64,000 nucleotides of DNA. Source: Rhodospirillales bacterium. Its GTDB lineage: Bacteria; Pseudomonadota; Alphaproteobacteria; Rhodospirillales; SHVU01. The first letter of the stretch is position 1. Each line of letters starts with the position of its first letter. This document shows, piece by piece, positions 1 through 11,308 of this stretch. The position numbers were made by a program, and so were the translations under genes. The DNA lies in contig SHVU01000009.1 in NCBI GenBank assembly GCA_009691105.1, positions 1 through 64,000 of the forward strand, written 5' to 3'. The notes beneath the pieces are model-generated. The model was not told the origin of the DNA, searched no databases, and worked only from the letters and a program-made list of their open reading frames with translations.

Positions 1-1
1 C

Positions 2-2023
<2,022 letters not shown>

Positions 2024-2054
2024 ACGCGAGCCGATCTACGATTAAACCAGCCGG

Positions 2055-2531
2055 TTAGGATCCGTGGCGCCGCGGCGCCGATCTGGCCGGCGGGTTGTAC
2101 TTCCCAAAGTTTCCGAAAATCTGTTCGAAGAACCCGAGCTCGTTGCCAGACGTCGGGGTGATGCGCTCGTTGAGTTCGATCGTCTTGCCGTCCTCCGCCG
2201 CGAGGACGTGAATGTCGGACACCACGCCCTGAGGGTCGAAGCGGACGACGACGACCTGACGTTCTGTCAGTTTGGGCGAGAAGAACGCGACCGTCTCGGT
2301 GCGTTGGCTCAGGTAGTACCAGCTTTCTTTGTCGAGAACGCCGATGCTGGAAGGCGAGCCGAGGGCATCCCGGACATCGTCGCGACTCTTACCGGGCGTG
2401 ATTTGCGACATCTTTTCGGGGTCGATCACGTGGCCGCGGCTATCGATCCGGGGCGTGCAGGCGGCGGTGGAGGCGATCACGGTCGCGGCGATGATCAGCC
2501 CAGATAGTCCGGATCCCAGCGAAAAAGCCAT
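2055..2531 (-). CDS. bamE: Outer membrane protein assembly factor BamE (SmpA/OmlA family lipoprotein)
   Basis: Small periplasmic-face lipoprotein of the BAM complex, which inserts beta-barrel proteins in the outer membrane. The 158-residue product starts with a hydrophobic signal and a lipobox ending ASTAAC, with the lipidated Cys at residue 25. The SmpA/OmlA fold follows: ITPGKSRDDVRDALGSPS is the typical G-x-S/T-x-x-x-V-x-x-x-L-G-x-P signature, then the W-Y-Y strand and a VVVVRFD strand. The C-terminal tail is Pro/Arg-rich and unconserved. It is transcribed away from the yceD-rpmF-plsX-fabH group, and the divergent promoters would share the roughly 240 bp between them. Confidence 0.92.
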   Translation of the reverse strand: MAFSLGSGLSGLIIAATVIASTAACTPRIDSRGHVIDPEKMSQITPGKSRDDVRDALGSPSSIGVLDKESWYYLSQRTETVAFFSPKLTERQVVVVRFDPQGVVSDIHVLAAEDGKTIELNERITPTSGNELGFFEQIFGNFGKYNPPARSAPRRHGS

Positions 2532-2628
2532 ATGCGATGTCCTTTGCCTGACGGCCTCGTTTAAAAATGTGCGGCACGCGCGGTGGGGCTCTAGACGTTG
2601 CCCGCTATGGTCAGCGGGTCAGGCCCTG

Positions 2629-2656
2629 TTCACCTGCGGCGAGCCGCCTATATAAT
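2629..2656 (+). promoter_or_regulatory. Putative sigma-70 promoter of the yceD-rpmF-plsX-fabH operon
   Basis: A -35-like TTCACC at 2629-2634 is followed after 16 bases by a perfect TATAAT at 2651-2656. It lies about 115 bases upstream of the GTG start of the DUF177 gene, in the only AT-rich patch of the divergent intergenic region. This is inference from consensus matching only. Confidence 0.5.
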
Positions 2657-2769
2657 TCATGCCGAGACGGGGGTGAAGCCCCTTAAGAGGCACTCGCTGT
2701 TGTCCGACACTGTCGGGGACACGCTCGCGCCGCAGCGGCGCGGTCGAATCGGTCGAGGAGGGCCATCAC

Positions 2770-3306
2770 GTGAACATCGGAACCGAGAAGGAATTCTCCC
2801 GCCGGATCACGGCCGTGGATTTGCCGGACGGCGAATCCGACTTCACGATCAGTGCCGATTCCGGCGAGCGAGCGACGTTGGCCCGTCGCCTAGGAATTTC
2901 TGCCGTGGACAGTCTGGAAGCCCAGCTTCTCCTGACGGCGTCGCCCGGCGGCCGTCTGGTCCATATCCAGGGCCGTCTCAAGGCCGACGTCAGCCAAGCC
3001 TGCGTCCTGACCCTGGTTCCGGTGCGCCAGCAGATCGAGGTCGAATTCGAGCGGTCCTATTCCTCGAAGCCCGAGCCGGATGACGACGCCGAGGTCGTAT
3101 CCTGGAGGGCCGAGGACTGGGTCGAACCGATAGAACACGGCTCGATCGATCTCGGGCGGGTTGTTCTTGAGCAGTTGGCCCTCGAGGTCAATTTGTATCC
3201 CCGGGCGCCGGGAGCCCGATTCGAAGGCTTTTCCAGTGAATCAAAGGGCGATGAAGGAGGGCCAGGACCCTTCGCCGCACTCGCCAAGTTGAAACCAAAG
3301 CGATAA
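2770..3306 (+). CDS. DUF177 (YceD-family) protein
   Basis: Member of the YceD/DUF177 family, which almost always precedes rpmF and is linked to 23S rRNA or ribosome large-subunit maturation. The product is 178 residues. The GTG start is chosen because GAGGAGG lies about 9 bases upstream and family similarity begins near residue 5. The family pattern is visible: a hydrophobic strand near [13 protein letters not shown], a single conserved Cys in [10 protein letters not shown], and an acidic stretch ending [23 protein letters not shown]. Many relatives have two more C-terminal cysteines, which are absent here. It is the first gene of a run with rpmF, plsX and fabH. Confidence 0.88.
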   Translation: MNIGTEKEFSRRITAVDLPDGESDFTISADSGERATLARRLGISAVDSLEAQLLLTASPGGRLVHIQGRLKADVSQACVLTLVPVRQQIEVEFERSYSSKPEPDDDAEVVSWRAEDWVEPIEHGSIDLGRVVLEQLALEVNLYPRAPGARFEGFSSESKGDEGGPGPFAALAKLKPKR

Positions 3307-3395
3307 GCTGCCCACGGCCGGGCTTGCCGGGTTCGGCCGGGTCGTCTACAAGCGCCCCGCCCGGAACTTTCAATGCCGACAAGGAATGTGACGTC

Positions 3396-3581
3396 ATGGC
3401 CGTCCCTAAGAAAAAAGTATCCAAATCGCGCCGCAACATGCGTCGCTCCCATCACGCGCTTACGCCGTCGATGCGGGGCGAATGCCAGAAATGCGGTGAG
3501 TTGAAGCGCCCGCATCACGTCTGCGGCCACTGCGGCCACTACCGCGACCGCGAAGTGCTGCCGTCGGTCGAGACCGCCTAG
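3396..3581 (+). CDS. rpmF: 50S ribosomal protein L32
   Basis: Structural protein of the large ribosomal subunit, 61 residues. The N-terminus [20 protein letters not shown] is the L32 signature. The protein carries a zinc ribbon with two CxxC pairs (CQKCG and CGHCG), so it is the zinc-binding form. The ATG at 3396 is chosen because mature L32 starts AVPKKK. It lies between the DUF177 gene and plsX, the usual bacterial order, and is probably co-transcribed with them. Confidence 0.97.
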   Translation: MAVPKKKVSKSRRNMRRSHHALTPSMRGECQKCGELKRPHHVCGHCGHYRDREVLPSVETA

Positions 3582-3591
3582 GTCTCTTTCG

Positions 3592-4644
3592 TTGCCCGAT
3601 ACCGTCACCATTTCGATAGACGCCATGGGCGGCGACAACGCCCCTGCCATGGTCGTCGATGGGCTCGCGCTTGCGCTTAAGGCGCGGCCGGAACTTCGCT
3701 TCCGCCTGTACGGCGACCAAGCGAAGATCAAGACGCTGCTGACCCGTCATTCGGATTTGGCCTCCAAGTGTGAGGTCGTCCACACGGACGACGTCATCAC
3801 CAACGACGCCAAGCCCGCGGTGGCGCTGCGCGGTGGCCGGAATTCGAGCATGCGTCTTGCCGTCAATGCTGTAGGCGATGGGCAAGCCCAGGCCGTGGTC
3901 TCGGCCGGCAACACCGGCGCCTTGATGGCGATCGCGAAGTTCGTGCTCAAGACGTTGCCCGGCATCGACCGGCCAGCGATCTCGACATCGTTTCCGAGCC
4001 AGCGCGGCGATACCGTGATGCTCGATCTCGGCGCTAATATCGAATGCGACGCCGACAATCTGGTTCAATTCGCGGTTATGGGCGAAGTCTTTGCCCGGCA
4101 CATTCTCGGTCTTGAGAAACCGTCGATAGGTCTGCTGAACGTCGGGTCCGAAGACATCAAAGGCCGCGAAGCCGTGCGCCAGGCCGCGGCGATCCTGAAA
4201 TCCAGCCCGCTTCCGATTCGCTTTCACGGCTTCGTCGAAGGCGACGACATCGGCGCCGGCACCGTGGACGTCGTCGTGACCGACGGCTTCACCGGCAATA
4301 TCGCGCTCAAGACCGCCGAAGGCACCGTCAAGCTGCTGGCTCAAGCCCTGCGCGACGCGATCAATGGATCGTGGCGCGGCAAGATCGGCGCCTGGATGGC
4401 GAAGCCGGCCCTCATGGCCTTCCGTCGCCGGATGGATCCGCGTCGTTACAACGGGGCTCTTCTCGTCGGTCTGAACGGCATCTGCATCAAGAGCCATGGC
4501 GGCACCGACGCCGTCGGCTTTGCGAACGCGGTTCGGGTCGCGGCCGATCTTATCCGCCGTGACTTCAACGAGCGGATCAAGGAAGACTTGGAGCGGCTGA
4601 TCTCGGGGCCTCGGCTCGAGCCGCCAGTGGCCGCCGCTTCATGA
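3592..4644 (+). CDS. plsX: Phosphate acyltransferase PlsX
   Basis: Makes acyl-phosphate from acyl-ACP, the first step of the PlsX/PlsY route to phosphatidic acid at the inner membrane. The product is 350 residues, the usual length. Family motifs are the N-terminal [48 protein letters not shown] and the C-terminal [19 protein letters not shown]. The start is a TTG only 10 bases after the rpmF stop, and no better ATG exists before the conserved N-terminus. Its stop overlaps the fabH start in an ATGA, so the two are translationally coupled. Confidence 0.96.
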   Translation: MPDTVTISIDAMGGDNAPAMVVDGLALALKARPELRFRLYGDQAKIKTLLTRHSDLASKCEVVHTDDVITNDAKPAVALRGGRNSSMRLAVNAVGDGQAQAVVSAGNTGALMAIAKFVLKTLPGIDRPAISTSFPSQRGDTVMLDLGANIECDADNLVQFAVMGEVFARHILGLEKPSIGLLNVGSEDIKGREAVRQAAAILKSSPLPIRFHGFVEGDDIGAGTVDVVVTDGFTGNIALKTAEGTVKLLAQALRDAINGSWRGKIGAWMAKPALMAFRRRMDPRRYNGALLVGLNGICIKSHGGTDAVGFANAVRVAADLIRRDFNERIKEDLERLISGPRLEPPVAAAS

Positions 4645-5639
4645 CGATCCGTTCGGTGCTCGCCGGGACCGGCTCCTATCTGCCGGCCCGCGTGGTGACC
4701 AACCAAGAACTCGCGGCGACGGTCGACACCACCGATGAGTGGATTGTCGAGCGCACCGGCATCCGTGAGCGCCATATCGCCGCCGAAGGCGAGTTGACCT
4801 CCGACCTAGCGGTTCGTGCTGCGGAATCGGCGCTCGAAGCAGCTGGCGTCAAAGGTGAGGTCTTGGATCTCATCATCATCGCGACGACGACTCCAGATAA
4901 TACGTTCCCGGCCACCGCGACGAAGGTTCAGGCCCGTCTCGGCGCGAACCGGGCCATGGCCTTCGACGTCCAGGCCGTCTGCACCGGCTTCGTGTACGCC
5001 CTCGCCATTGCCGACAATTTCATCAAGGTCGGCCAGGCCAAGACGGCTTTGGTCATCGGCGCCGAAACCCTGACCCGTCTCGTCGACTGGAAAGACCGGA
5101 CGACCTGCGTCCTGTTCGGCGATGGGGCCGGGGCGGTGGTGCTCAAGGCCGAGAACAACGGCAATGGGGCGAGTGCCGGAGCGATCCGCAATTCGCCGCC
5201 CAAGGGCATTCTGTCGACCCATCTTCACTCCGATGGGCGGCACTACGATCTTCTCTACGTCGACGGCGGGCCGTCCTCGACCCAAACCACCGGCCAGATT
5301 CGGATGGATGGGCGCGACGTATTCCGTCACGCCGTAAATAACTTATCGTCCGTTCTTGAAGAAGCGATGCAGGCGAACGGCGTGACCGCCGCCGACATCG
5401 ATTGGGTCGTTCCTCATCAGGCCAACCGGCGCATCCTCGATTCGACGCTCCGCAAGCTCGGCTTGCCCGAAGAAAAGCTCGTCGTGACCATCGATCGCCA
5501 CGCCAATACGTCCGCGGCTTCTATCCCCTTGGCCCTCGACGAGGCCTGGCGGGACGGCCGCATTCAGCCGGGCCAACTCATCCTCTTGGAAGCGATGGGA
5601 GGCGGGCTGACCTGGGGCGCCGCCGTCATCCGACTCTGA
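4641..5639 (+). CDS. fabH: 3-oxoacyl-ACP synthase III (KAS III)
   Basis: Condenses acetyl-CoA with malonyl-ACP to begin fatty acid synthesis. The product is 332 residues. The catalytic triad is visible: Cys at about 113 in the AVCTGF segment, His in VPHQANRRI, and Asn in [15 protein letters not shown]. The glycine-rich GGGLTWGAA end is typical. The start ATG overlaps the plsX stop by four bases, and with yceD-rpmF-plsX this is the common lipid/ribosome operon. Confidence 0.97.
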   Translation: MTIRSVLAGTGSYLPARVVTNQELAATVDTTDEWIVERTGIRERHIAAEGELTSDLAVRAAESALEAAGVKGEVLDLIIIATTTPDNTFPATATKVQARLGANRAMAFDVQAVCTGFVYALAIADNFIKVGQAKTALVIGAETLTRLVDWKDRTTCVLFGDGAGAVVLKAENNGNGASAGAIRNSPPKGILSTHLHSDGRHYDLLYVDGGPSSTQTTGQIRMDGRDVFRHAVNNLSSVLEEAMQANGVTAADIDWVVPHQANRRILDSTLRKLGLPEEKLVVTIDRHANTSAASIPLALDEAWRDGRIQPGQLILLEAMGGGLTWGAAVIRL

Positions 5640-5771
5640 TAGTCCGAGCCTGTCGCGGGCTCTGTCACAAAGCGGCGACGGCAACTTAAAGATTCTTCCC
5701 ATCCCACTGACATTGACGGCTTTCGGCGTCAGGGTTAGGCTCGCCCCAACAATTAAAAAGTGGGGTCGGGG

Positions 5772-6068
5772 ATGTCCGGACGGACGGTAACGCGGGCGCA
5801 ATTGAGCGAGGCTGTGTACCAAGAGGTTGGGCTGTCCCGGAACGAATCGGCCGAGTTGGTCGAGGCGATCCTGGCCCGCATGACCGACGCGCTGACCCGC
5901 ACGAAAACCATCAAAATTTCGTCGTTTGGCACGTTTTCGGTGCGGACCAAGGGCCAGCGCATCGGCCGGAACCCGAAAACCGGCGAAGAAGTCACGATTT
6001 TACCGCGCAAAGTCCTGGTTTTCCGCCCGTCCCAGGTCCTTAAGAAGCGCATCAATGATAGAAAATAG
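5772..6068 (+). CDS. ihfA: Integration host factor subunit alpha
   Basis: DNA-bending nucleoid protein that acts as a heterodimer with IhfB in transcription, replication and recombination. The product is 98 residues. The HU/IHF fold is clear: an N-terminal helical hairpin, then [26 protein letters not shown], in which the RNPKTG arm with its intercalating Pro is intact, and the end [15 protein letters not shown]. The ATG at 5772 is preferred to the in-frame GTG at 5760 because IHF-alpha proteins start close to the TVTRA segment. It overlaps the MerR gene by 14 bases, the usual ihfA-merR pairing of proteobacteria. Confidence 0.95.
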   Translation: MSGRTVTRAQLSEAVYQEVGLSRNESAELVEAILARMTDALTRTKTIKISSFGTFSVRTKGQRIGRNPKTGEEVTILPRKVLVFRPSQVLKKRINDRK

Positions 6069-6531
6069 CCCGGAAGCGGCCGCTGTTGCCGAGTCCGAGC
6101 CTTCGGCGTCCTCGGGGGCCGGCCGGCGAGTCGAGAAATCGCAGTCTGCCTTTCGAACGATCAGCGAGGCGGCGACCGAGCTTGGCGTCGCCCAGCACGT
6201 TCTCCGCTTCTGGGAATCGCGCTTTCCGCAGATCCGCCCGCTCAAGCGGGGTGGTGGCCGGCGCTATTACCGGCCCGAAGACATGGCGCTGCTGCGCCGG
6301 ATCCGCGTCTTCCTCTACGACAAGGGCTACACGATCCGGGGCGTCCAGAAGCTTTTGAAGGGCAACGGCCGGCGCGATGCGTCGGATACGACCGCCGAAT
6401 CCGTCTCCGCCGTTACTCTCGAGTCCGAGCCCACCGTTCGGCCGGCCCGGGACAATTGCCAGCACACCGAGCTTCGCGCCGTCCTCGCCGAGATCGAGGA
6501 AATGCGGCGCCTGCTTCGCGGCCGGATGTAG
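6055..6531 (+). CDS. MerR-family transcriptional regulator next to ihfA
   Basis: DNA-binding regulator of 158 residues. The winged-helix MerR domain spans about residues 33-100: [27 protein letters not shown], then [31 protein letters not shown]. The W-E-x-x-F-P-x-L/I-R-P pattern defines the subfamily found beside ihfA in many proteobacteria. The C-terminal 55 residues are low-complexity and end in a short coiled-coil-like helix ([13 protein letters not shown]). No metal-binding Cys cluster is present, so it is not a metal sensor of the MerR/CueR type. The effector is unknown. Confidence 0.88.
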   Translation: MIENSPEAAAVAESEPSASSGAGRRVEKSQSAFRTISEAATELGVAQHVLRFWESRFPQIRPLKRGGGRRYYRPEDMALLRRIRVFLYDKGYTIRGVQKLLKGNGRRDASDTTAESVSAVTLESEPTVRPARDNCQHTELRAVLAEIEEMRRLLRGRM

Positions 6532-6540
6532 CTGCGCCTT

Positions 6541-6562
6541 CGGGGCTTCTAGCCCCGGTTTT
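6541..6562 (+). terminator. Putative intrinsic terminator after the MerR gene
   Basis: A six-base-pair GC stem (CGGGGC / GCCCCG) with a five-base loop is followed by GTTTT. It sits 10 bases after the MerR stop and just before the convergent transporter gene. The T run is short, so efficiency is uncertain. Confidence 0.5.
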
Positions 6563-6564
6563 CC

Positions 6565-7587
6565 TCACCGTGACGTATCGCGTTCCGACCCCGGCAATGG
6601 GGGCAGGGCTGGTGCGGCGCCGGTTTGGCGCAAGGTTGCGCTTGCGGCGCGGACCGATCCTTCGACCTGGGACTCGCGGTGCACCGTGTAGAGGGCCGCG
6701 GCAAAGACGATGGCGCCGCCGATCCACGTCCAGATGTCCGGCCTCTCGTTGAACATCAGATACGAGAAAACCGACACGAAGATCAGGCGCGAGAAATCGA
6801 ACGGCATGACGGCCGAGGTCTCGGCCACCTGGACGGCCCGAACGAACGCAAGGTGCCCAACCGTCGAAACCGCGCCCATGACCATGATCCAAGCGATTGC
6901 CTCGACGGGCGGTGACGTCCAGGCGAAGGCCAGCGGGATCGCCGACAGCGGCGTCGTCAGAAGTCCCATGTACAGAACGATCGTCGCCGGCGAGTCGGTG
7001 CGGGTAAGCGACCGGGCCAGCAAGACCGAGGGCGCGGCCAGCGCCGCGCTGGTGAGGGCCAAGACGGCAGGAAACGTGACGGACTCGACGCCGGGGCGAA
7101 GGATCACGAGCGTTCCGGCAAATCCGATGATGGTCGCCGACCACCGTCGTAGACGGACGCGCTCGCCCAGAAACAGCGCCGCGCCGAGGGTCGCGAACAA
7201 GGGCGTCGCGAAGGACAGCGCCGTGGCTTCGGCGAGCGGCATCAGGGTGATCGACCAGAACCACGCCAGCATCGACAGGACCGTGGCGATGGCCCGAATG
7301 ACGTGCCAGCCGAGCTGCGGGGTGCGTAAGGTCGCGCCGGCGCCCTTGAACAGCCACGGCAGCATGAAGGCGAGGCCGAAGACGTTCCGCCAGAACGTGA
7401 TTTCAAAGGCGTTCATGTCGTCGTCGATGAAGCGGACCATGCCGACCATCATCGAGAAGCAGAAGCACGATACGAGCATCCACACGCCACCCCGAACCGC
7501 GGCGGGCAATTTTGCGAAAGCTTCGGCGATGGCGTTCAACGTGGCCTCGGGGGCGAGAATGGGGGGCGAACGATGACGATACAGCAT
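6565..7587 (-). CDS. EamA/DMT-superfamily transporter
   Basis: Inner-membrane drug/metabolite transporter of 340 residues. Two EamA repeats of about five helices each are visible. The first covers about residues 35-165, with FWRNVFGLAFMLPWL and LSFATPLFATLGAALFLGERV. The second covers about residues 175-310 and ends FSYLMFNERPDIWTWIGGAIVFAAALY. The GERV and NERPD motifs at the repeat ends are characteristic. The cargo cannot be predicted. The first ATG is used, though one about 17 codons in is possible. A second member of the family lies at 14721. Confidence 0.9.
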   Translation of the reverse strand: MLYRHRSPPILAPEATLNAIAEAFAKLPAAVRGGVWMLVSCFCFSMMVGMVRFIDDDMNAFEITFWRNVFGLAFMLPWLFKGAGATLRTPQLGWHVIRAIATVLSMLAWFWSITLMPLAEATALSFATPLFATLGAALFLGERVRLRRWSATIIGFAGTLVILRPGVESVTFPAVLALTSAALAAPSVLLARSLTRTDSPATIVLYMGLLTTPLSAIPLAFAWTSPPVEAIAWIMVMGAVSTVGHLAFVRAVQVAETSAVMPFDFSRLIFVSVFSYLMFNERPDIWTWIGGAIVFAAALYTVHRESQVEGSVRAASATLRQTGAAPALPPLPGSERDTSR

Positions 7588-7673
7588 ACGGCCGGGGTGC
7601 CGACCACCCGCGTTGCGGGACGGCCGGCCCGTCGGTATAGTGCCGCCGTCAACCGACGACGATCATCGAAAAT

Positions 7674-7750
7674 CGGAGCGTGGCGCAGCCTGGTAGCGCA
7701 CTAGACTGGGGGTCTAGGGGTCGTGGGTTCAAATCCCGCCGCTCCGACCA
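7674..7750 (+). tRNA. tRNA-Pro (anticodon GGG), CCA encoded
   Basis: A full cloverleaf can be drawn. The acceptor stem CGGAGCG pairs with CGCTCCG, the D arm is GCGC/GCGC, the anticodon stem CTAGA/TCTAG encloses the loop CTGGGGG, and the T arm GTGGG/CCCGC encloses TTCAAAT. Loop positions 34-36 are GGG, which reads Pro CCC and CCU codons. The 3' CCA is encoded at 7748-7750. It stands alone between divergently oriented neighbours. Confidence 0.98.
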
Positions 7751-7825
7751 TTTTGTCAAAGATTAGAATCGGTTCGACGTTCCATTGTTTACATCGCATG
7801 AAGTGACATCGACGAGGCAGGACCT

Positions 7826-8650
7826 ATGGCCGGACGGCTGAAGGACAAGATTGCAATTGTCACCGGGGCGGGCTCGGTCGGCACGGGTTGGGGTAACGGC
7901 AAGGCGGTGGCGGTGCTCTTCGCCCGCGAAGGCGCCAAGGTCTTCGCCGTCGATATCCGGCTGGAGGCCGCCGAAGAAACCCGCGCCATCATCGCCGGCG
8001 AGGGCGGTGTCGGCGCCACGCATCAGACCGACGTCACCAAGGGCGATCAGGTCAAAGCGATGGTCGATGCCTGCCTGGCCAAGTTCGGCCGCATCGACAT
8101 TCTGCACAACAACGTCGGCGGTTCGATGCCGGGCGGTCCGGTGGAGCTGTCCGAGGATGATTGGAACCGCCAGATCGCCTACAACCTGACCAGCGTCTTT
8201 CTGACCTGCAAGCACACCATTCCGGTCATGGAGCGCCAGGGCGGCGGCGCCATCATCAACGTCGCGTCGCTGGCGGCGCTGCGCCACACCGGCCACTACC
8301 ATGCCGCCTATGATGCCTCGAAGGCGGGGCTGATCCACTTCACCCGGACGTTGGGCGTGCAGTATGCCGCCAAAGGCATTCGCGCCAACACCGTGATCCC
8401 GGGGCACGTGCTGACGCCGTTGGTCGAGCATCGGCTCGCCAAACAATATCGGGGCGGCAATTTCGAAGAGTTTATCGCCCAGCGCTCCCGGAACATTCCG
8501 ATGGAGCGGATGGGTACCGCGTGGGACTTGGCCTATGCGGCCTTGTTCTTGGCTTCGGATGAAGCCCGCTACGTCACGGCAACGGAGATCCTGTCGGACG
8601 GCGGCGTCACGGCGAAACTCTACACAGCCCCGCGCGCCGGCGAGCACTGA
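7826..8650 (+). CDS. SDR-family NAD(P)-dependent oxidoreductase
   Basis: Classical short-chain dehydrogenase/reductase of 274 residues. The cofactor motif is TGAGSVGTGWGNG, an unusually long glycine loop with WGNG in place of the compact GxxxGIG. NNVG replaces the usual NNAG, the catalytic Ser is in INVASLAAL, and the Tyr-Lys pair is YDASK. The stop is 4 bases from the convergent SDR gene at 8655, but it is only distantly similar to that pair. The long glycine loop places it among SDRs of aromatic, terpenoid or sugar-acid catabolism. The substrate is unknown. Confidence 0.9.
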   Translation: MAGRLKDKIAIVTGAGSVGTGWGNGKAVAVLFAREGAKVFAVDIRLEAAEETRAIIAGEGGVGATHQTDVTKGDQVKAMVDACLAKFGRIDILHNNVGGSMPGGPVELSEDDWNRQIAYNLTSVFLTCKHTIPVMERQGGGAIINVASLAALRHTGHYHAAYDASKAGLIHFTRTLGVQYAAKGIRANTVIPGHVLTPLVEHRLAKQYRGGNFEEFIAQRSRNIPMERMGTAWDLAYAALFLASDEARYVTATEILSDGGVTAKLYTAPRAGEH

Positions 8651-8654
8651 TCTC

Positions 8655-9425
8655 CTAGCGTCGGCCGGCCGATACGATCAAGTGTTGGCCGGTGATAGCG
8701 CCTGAGTCCGGCCCGGCCAGGAACAACGCCGTGTCGGCGATCTCGCTCATCTCGACAAGTTTGTTGAGCGCCGCCGGCTTTCGATAGTCGGTGGCGATCA
8801 GTTCTTCGGTGTCGCGTCCCGCGGCCTTGGCGCGGATCGCGGTGCGTTCGAGAAGGCTCGGTGTATTCACGGTTCCGGGGCAGATCGAATTGACGCGGAT
8901 CCCATAGGGCCCGACTTCCTGAGCAAGGGATTCCGTAATCCCGCAGACCGCGAACTTGCTGGCCGAATAGCCGCTGTGGGTGGCGCGACCATGGATGCCC
9001 GAGAGCGACGCCATGTTAACGATGGTGCCTTGGGTCTTTTTCAACAGCGGAATCGAATATTTCATGCAGAGGATCACGCCGCGAACGTTGACGGCGATGG
9101 TCCGATCCCAGTCGGCCATATCCATTTCGGAGGCCGGGCCGCGGCGGGGAATCACCCCGGCGTTGTTGACGATGACATCGAGCCTGCCGGTTTCACGCTC
9201 GACGGTCGCGAAGAGGGCTTTGACGCTGGCTTCGTCGGCGACGTCGGTGGGAACGGCGATTCCGTTGACGGCTTTCGCGACCCGGTCGCACTTCGCCTTG
9301 TCGATGTCGGCGATTGCGACTTTGGCACCAGCGGCCGCGAAGGCGCGGACGATGGCTTCGCCGATACCGAAACCGCCGCCGGTGACGATGACGGTCTTGC
9401 CGGCGAACGCGGGCGCTGTACTCAT
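8655..9425 (-). CDS. SDR-family oxidoreductase, second gene of a tandem pair
   Basis: Classical SDR of 256 residues with TGGGFGIG (cofactor loop), NNAG, a catalytic Ser in NMASLSGI and YSASK. Asp in the ADIDKAKC segment after the second beta strand favours NAD(H) over NADP(H). It is clearly paralogous to the gene just upstream (9422-10183): both share the VNVRGVILC/INIRGVILC segment, IRVNSICPG and a C-terminus ending in GRR. Its start overlaps that gene's stop by four bases (ATGA), so the two are co-translated. The substrate is unknown. Confidence 0.9.
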   Translation of the reverse strand: MSTAPAFAGKTVIVTGGGFGIGEAIVRAFAAAGAKVAIADIDKAKCDRVAKAVNGIAVPTDVADEASVKALFATVERETGRLDVIVNNAGVIPRRGPASEMDMADWDRTIAVNVRGVILCMKYSIPLLKKTQGTIVNMASLSGIHGRATHSGYSASKFAVCGITESLAQEVGPYGIRVNSICPGTVNTPSLLERTAIRAKAAGRDTEELIATDYRKPAALNKLVEMSEIADTALFLAGPDSGAITGQHLIVSAGRR

Positions 9426-10183
9426 CGCCGGCCCACGTCGACTTTGATGTGCTCGCCGGTGATGGCGCTGGAGCGACTGCTCCCCAAGAAGACGGCCGTT
9501 TGGGCAATTTCGGATGGCTCGATGAAGCGGCCGAGCGCGGTCGGCGCGACCTGGGCCTTGATGAGCTCTTCGACGCTCTGACCCGAGGCCTTGGCGCGGC
9601 CGGCGAGGCGGCCCATCAGGGCTTCGGTTTTCACCGCGCCAGGGCAGATCGAATTGACGCGAATGCCGAACCCGCCGACTTCCTGAGCGACCGCTTCGGT
9701 GATGCCGCGTACCGCGAACTTGCTGGCCGAATAGCTCGAATGGCCGGGCGTGCCTTTGAAGCCGGCGATCGACGACATGTTGACGATCGCGCCACCCTGA
9801 CGCTTGAGGAGCGGGATCGAATACTTGGTGCAGAGGATGACGCCGCGGATGTTGATGGCGATCACCTTGTCCCAGTCCGCGATGTCGATGGACTCGGCCG
9901 GAATGCGTTCCGGCACGACGCCGGCGTTATTGATGAGGATATCGAGGCGGCCGAAGTGCTTTTCGCAGGCTGCGAACAGGTCTTTGACCGAGGATTCGTT
10001 CGTGACGTCGGTCGCGACCGCGAACCCCGAAATGGATTTGGCGACGGCTTCGCCGCGGCGCGCGTCGATTTCGGCAACAATGACCTTCGCGCCTTCGGCG
10101 GCGTAGGCCCGGGCGATGGCTTCGCCGATTCCGGCGCCCCCGCCGGTGACGATCGCAACTTTGTCCGATAGGGCTCCGGCCAT
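9422..10183 (-). CDS. SDR-family oxidoreductase, first gene of a tandem pair
   Basis: Classical SDR of 253 residues starting MAGALSDKVAIVTGG. The ATG at 10183 is chosen over upstream in-frame codons because family similarity begins there. Motifs are GGGAGIG, NNAGV, a Ser in NMSSIAGF and YSASK. Glu in the VAEIDAR segment favours NAD. It is followed by its paralogue at 8655 with a four-base overlap, an arrangement that suggests duplication in place. The divergent aldo/keto reductase at 10297 may belong to the same pathway. Confidence 0.9.
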   Translation of the reverse strand: MAGALSDKVAIVTGGGAGIGEAIARAYAAEGAKVIVAEIDARRGEAVAKSISGFAVATDVTNESSVKDLFAACEKHFGRLDILINNAGVVPERIPAESIDIADWDKVIAINIRGVILCTKYSIPLLKRQGGAIVNMSSIAGFKGTPGHSSYSASKFAVRGITEAVAQEVGGFGIRVNSICPGAVKTEALMGRLAGRAKASGQSVEELIKAQVAPTALGRFIEPSEIAQTAVFLGSSRSSAITGEHIKVDVGRR

Positions 10184-10296
10184 GGATGTGCTCTCCCGCG
10201 TCTTGTGGCGGGCCGACTGTACGAGGCCGGATCGGCCTTGTCGACGGGCCACCCAGGCAGGCACAATTCACCCGGAACCAGAACGAGGCGGGGACG

Positions 10297-11301
10297 ATGG
10301 AGCGGCGGCGGCTCGGCGGAAGCGGTATCGACGTGTCGGCGATTTGTCTCGGCACGTTGATGTTCGGGCATCAATCGACGGATGCCGAAGGCCGCCGCAT
10401 GCTGGACTTGGCCCGCGAGCGCGGCGTCAACTTTCTCGATACGGCCAATACCTACGGTCTCGGCCAGTCAGAAGACGCGCTGGGCCGCCTGATGTCACCA
10501 GGCGAGCGCCAGAAATGGATCATCGCCAGCAAGACCGGCATGATTTGGAACGACAAGCCCAACCGGTCCGGCATGAGCCGGAAATGGATTCTGGAATCGA
10601 TCGACGCCACTTTGCGACGTCTGCGCACCGACTACGTCGACGTCTACTACATCCATCGCGACGAGCCCGAGGTGCCCCTCGAGGAGCCGATGCGGGCCAT
10701 GGCAGACATCGTGCGTCAGGGGAAGGCGCGTTACATCGGGCTCAGCAACTTTGCGGGTTGGCGGATCGCCGAAGCGGTCGCCGCCTGCGATCGGCTCGGC
10801 GTGCCCCGGCCGACGGTGTGCCAGCCCTATTACAACGCCGCCAACCGCATGGCCGAAGTCGAAATCTTTCCGGCCTGCGTCCACTACCAGATGGGCATCG
10901 TCCCCTATAGCCCGCTGTCGCGCGGCGTCCTGACCGGCCAATACGGACGGCGCACGACGGTGACGCCGCACCTCAAAGCGCGGGCCAAGTATTCGCAAGT
11001 CATCCGTTCGGACTTCCGGCCCGAGTCTTTGGCGCTCGCCGAAACCATCGGCAAGCACGCCGCCGGGCGCGGGCAATCGACGATCCATATGGCCGTGAAC
11101 TGGGTCCTGAACAATCGCCTGGTGACGTCGGTCCTGGCCGGGCCGCGGACGGCCGCGCAACTGAAAGATTATCTCGACGCCGTGGACAAGCCGTTCACGG
11201 CCGCCGAAGAAACGCTCATCGACGGGCTTGTGCCGGCCGGCGCGCCGTCGAGTCACAATTGGATCGATCCGGTCCTGCCGGCCACCGGCCGAGGCGTGTG
11301 A
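10297..11301 (+). CDS. Aldo/keto reductase
   Basis: TIM-barrel NADPH-dependent oxidoreductase of 334 residues. The four catalytic residues can be picked out: Asp and Tyr in FLDTANTYG, Lys in ASKTGM and His in VYYIHRDE. The N-terminus MERRRLGGSGIDVSAICLGT is typical of the AKR11/AKR13-like group. The start ATG at 10297 follows GAGGCGGGG. It is divergent from the SDR pair, and the dioxygenase gene at 11309 starts 7 bases after its stop, so these two are probably co-transcribed. Confidence 0.92.
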   Translation: MERRRLGGSGIDVSAICLGTLMFGHQSTDAEGRRMLDLARERGVNFLDTANTYGLGQSEDALGRLMSPGERQKWIIASKTGMIWNDKPNRSGMSRKWILESIDATLRRLRTDYVDVYYIHRDEPEVPLEEPMRAMADIVRQGKARYIGLSNFAGWRIAEAVAACDRLGVPRPTVCQPYYNAANRMAEVEIFPACVHYQMGIVPYSPLSRGVLTGQYGRRTTVTPHLKARAKYSQVIRSDFRPESLALAETIGKHAAGRGQSTIHMAVNWVLNNRLVTSVLAGPRTAAQLKDYLDAVDKPFTAAEETLIDGLVPAGAPSSHNWIDPVLPATGRGV

Positions 11302-11308
11302 GAAAACT

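Noticed and set aside
2598-3083. Plus-strand frame overlapping the DUF177 gene
   Set aside because: The sequence is Arg/Gly-rich with no family similarity, while the DUF177 frame in the same place is well supported.
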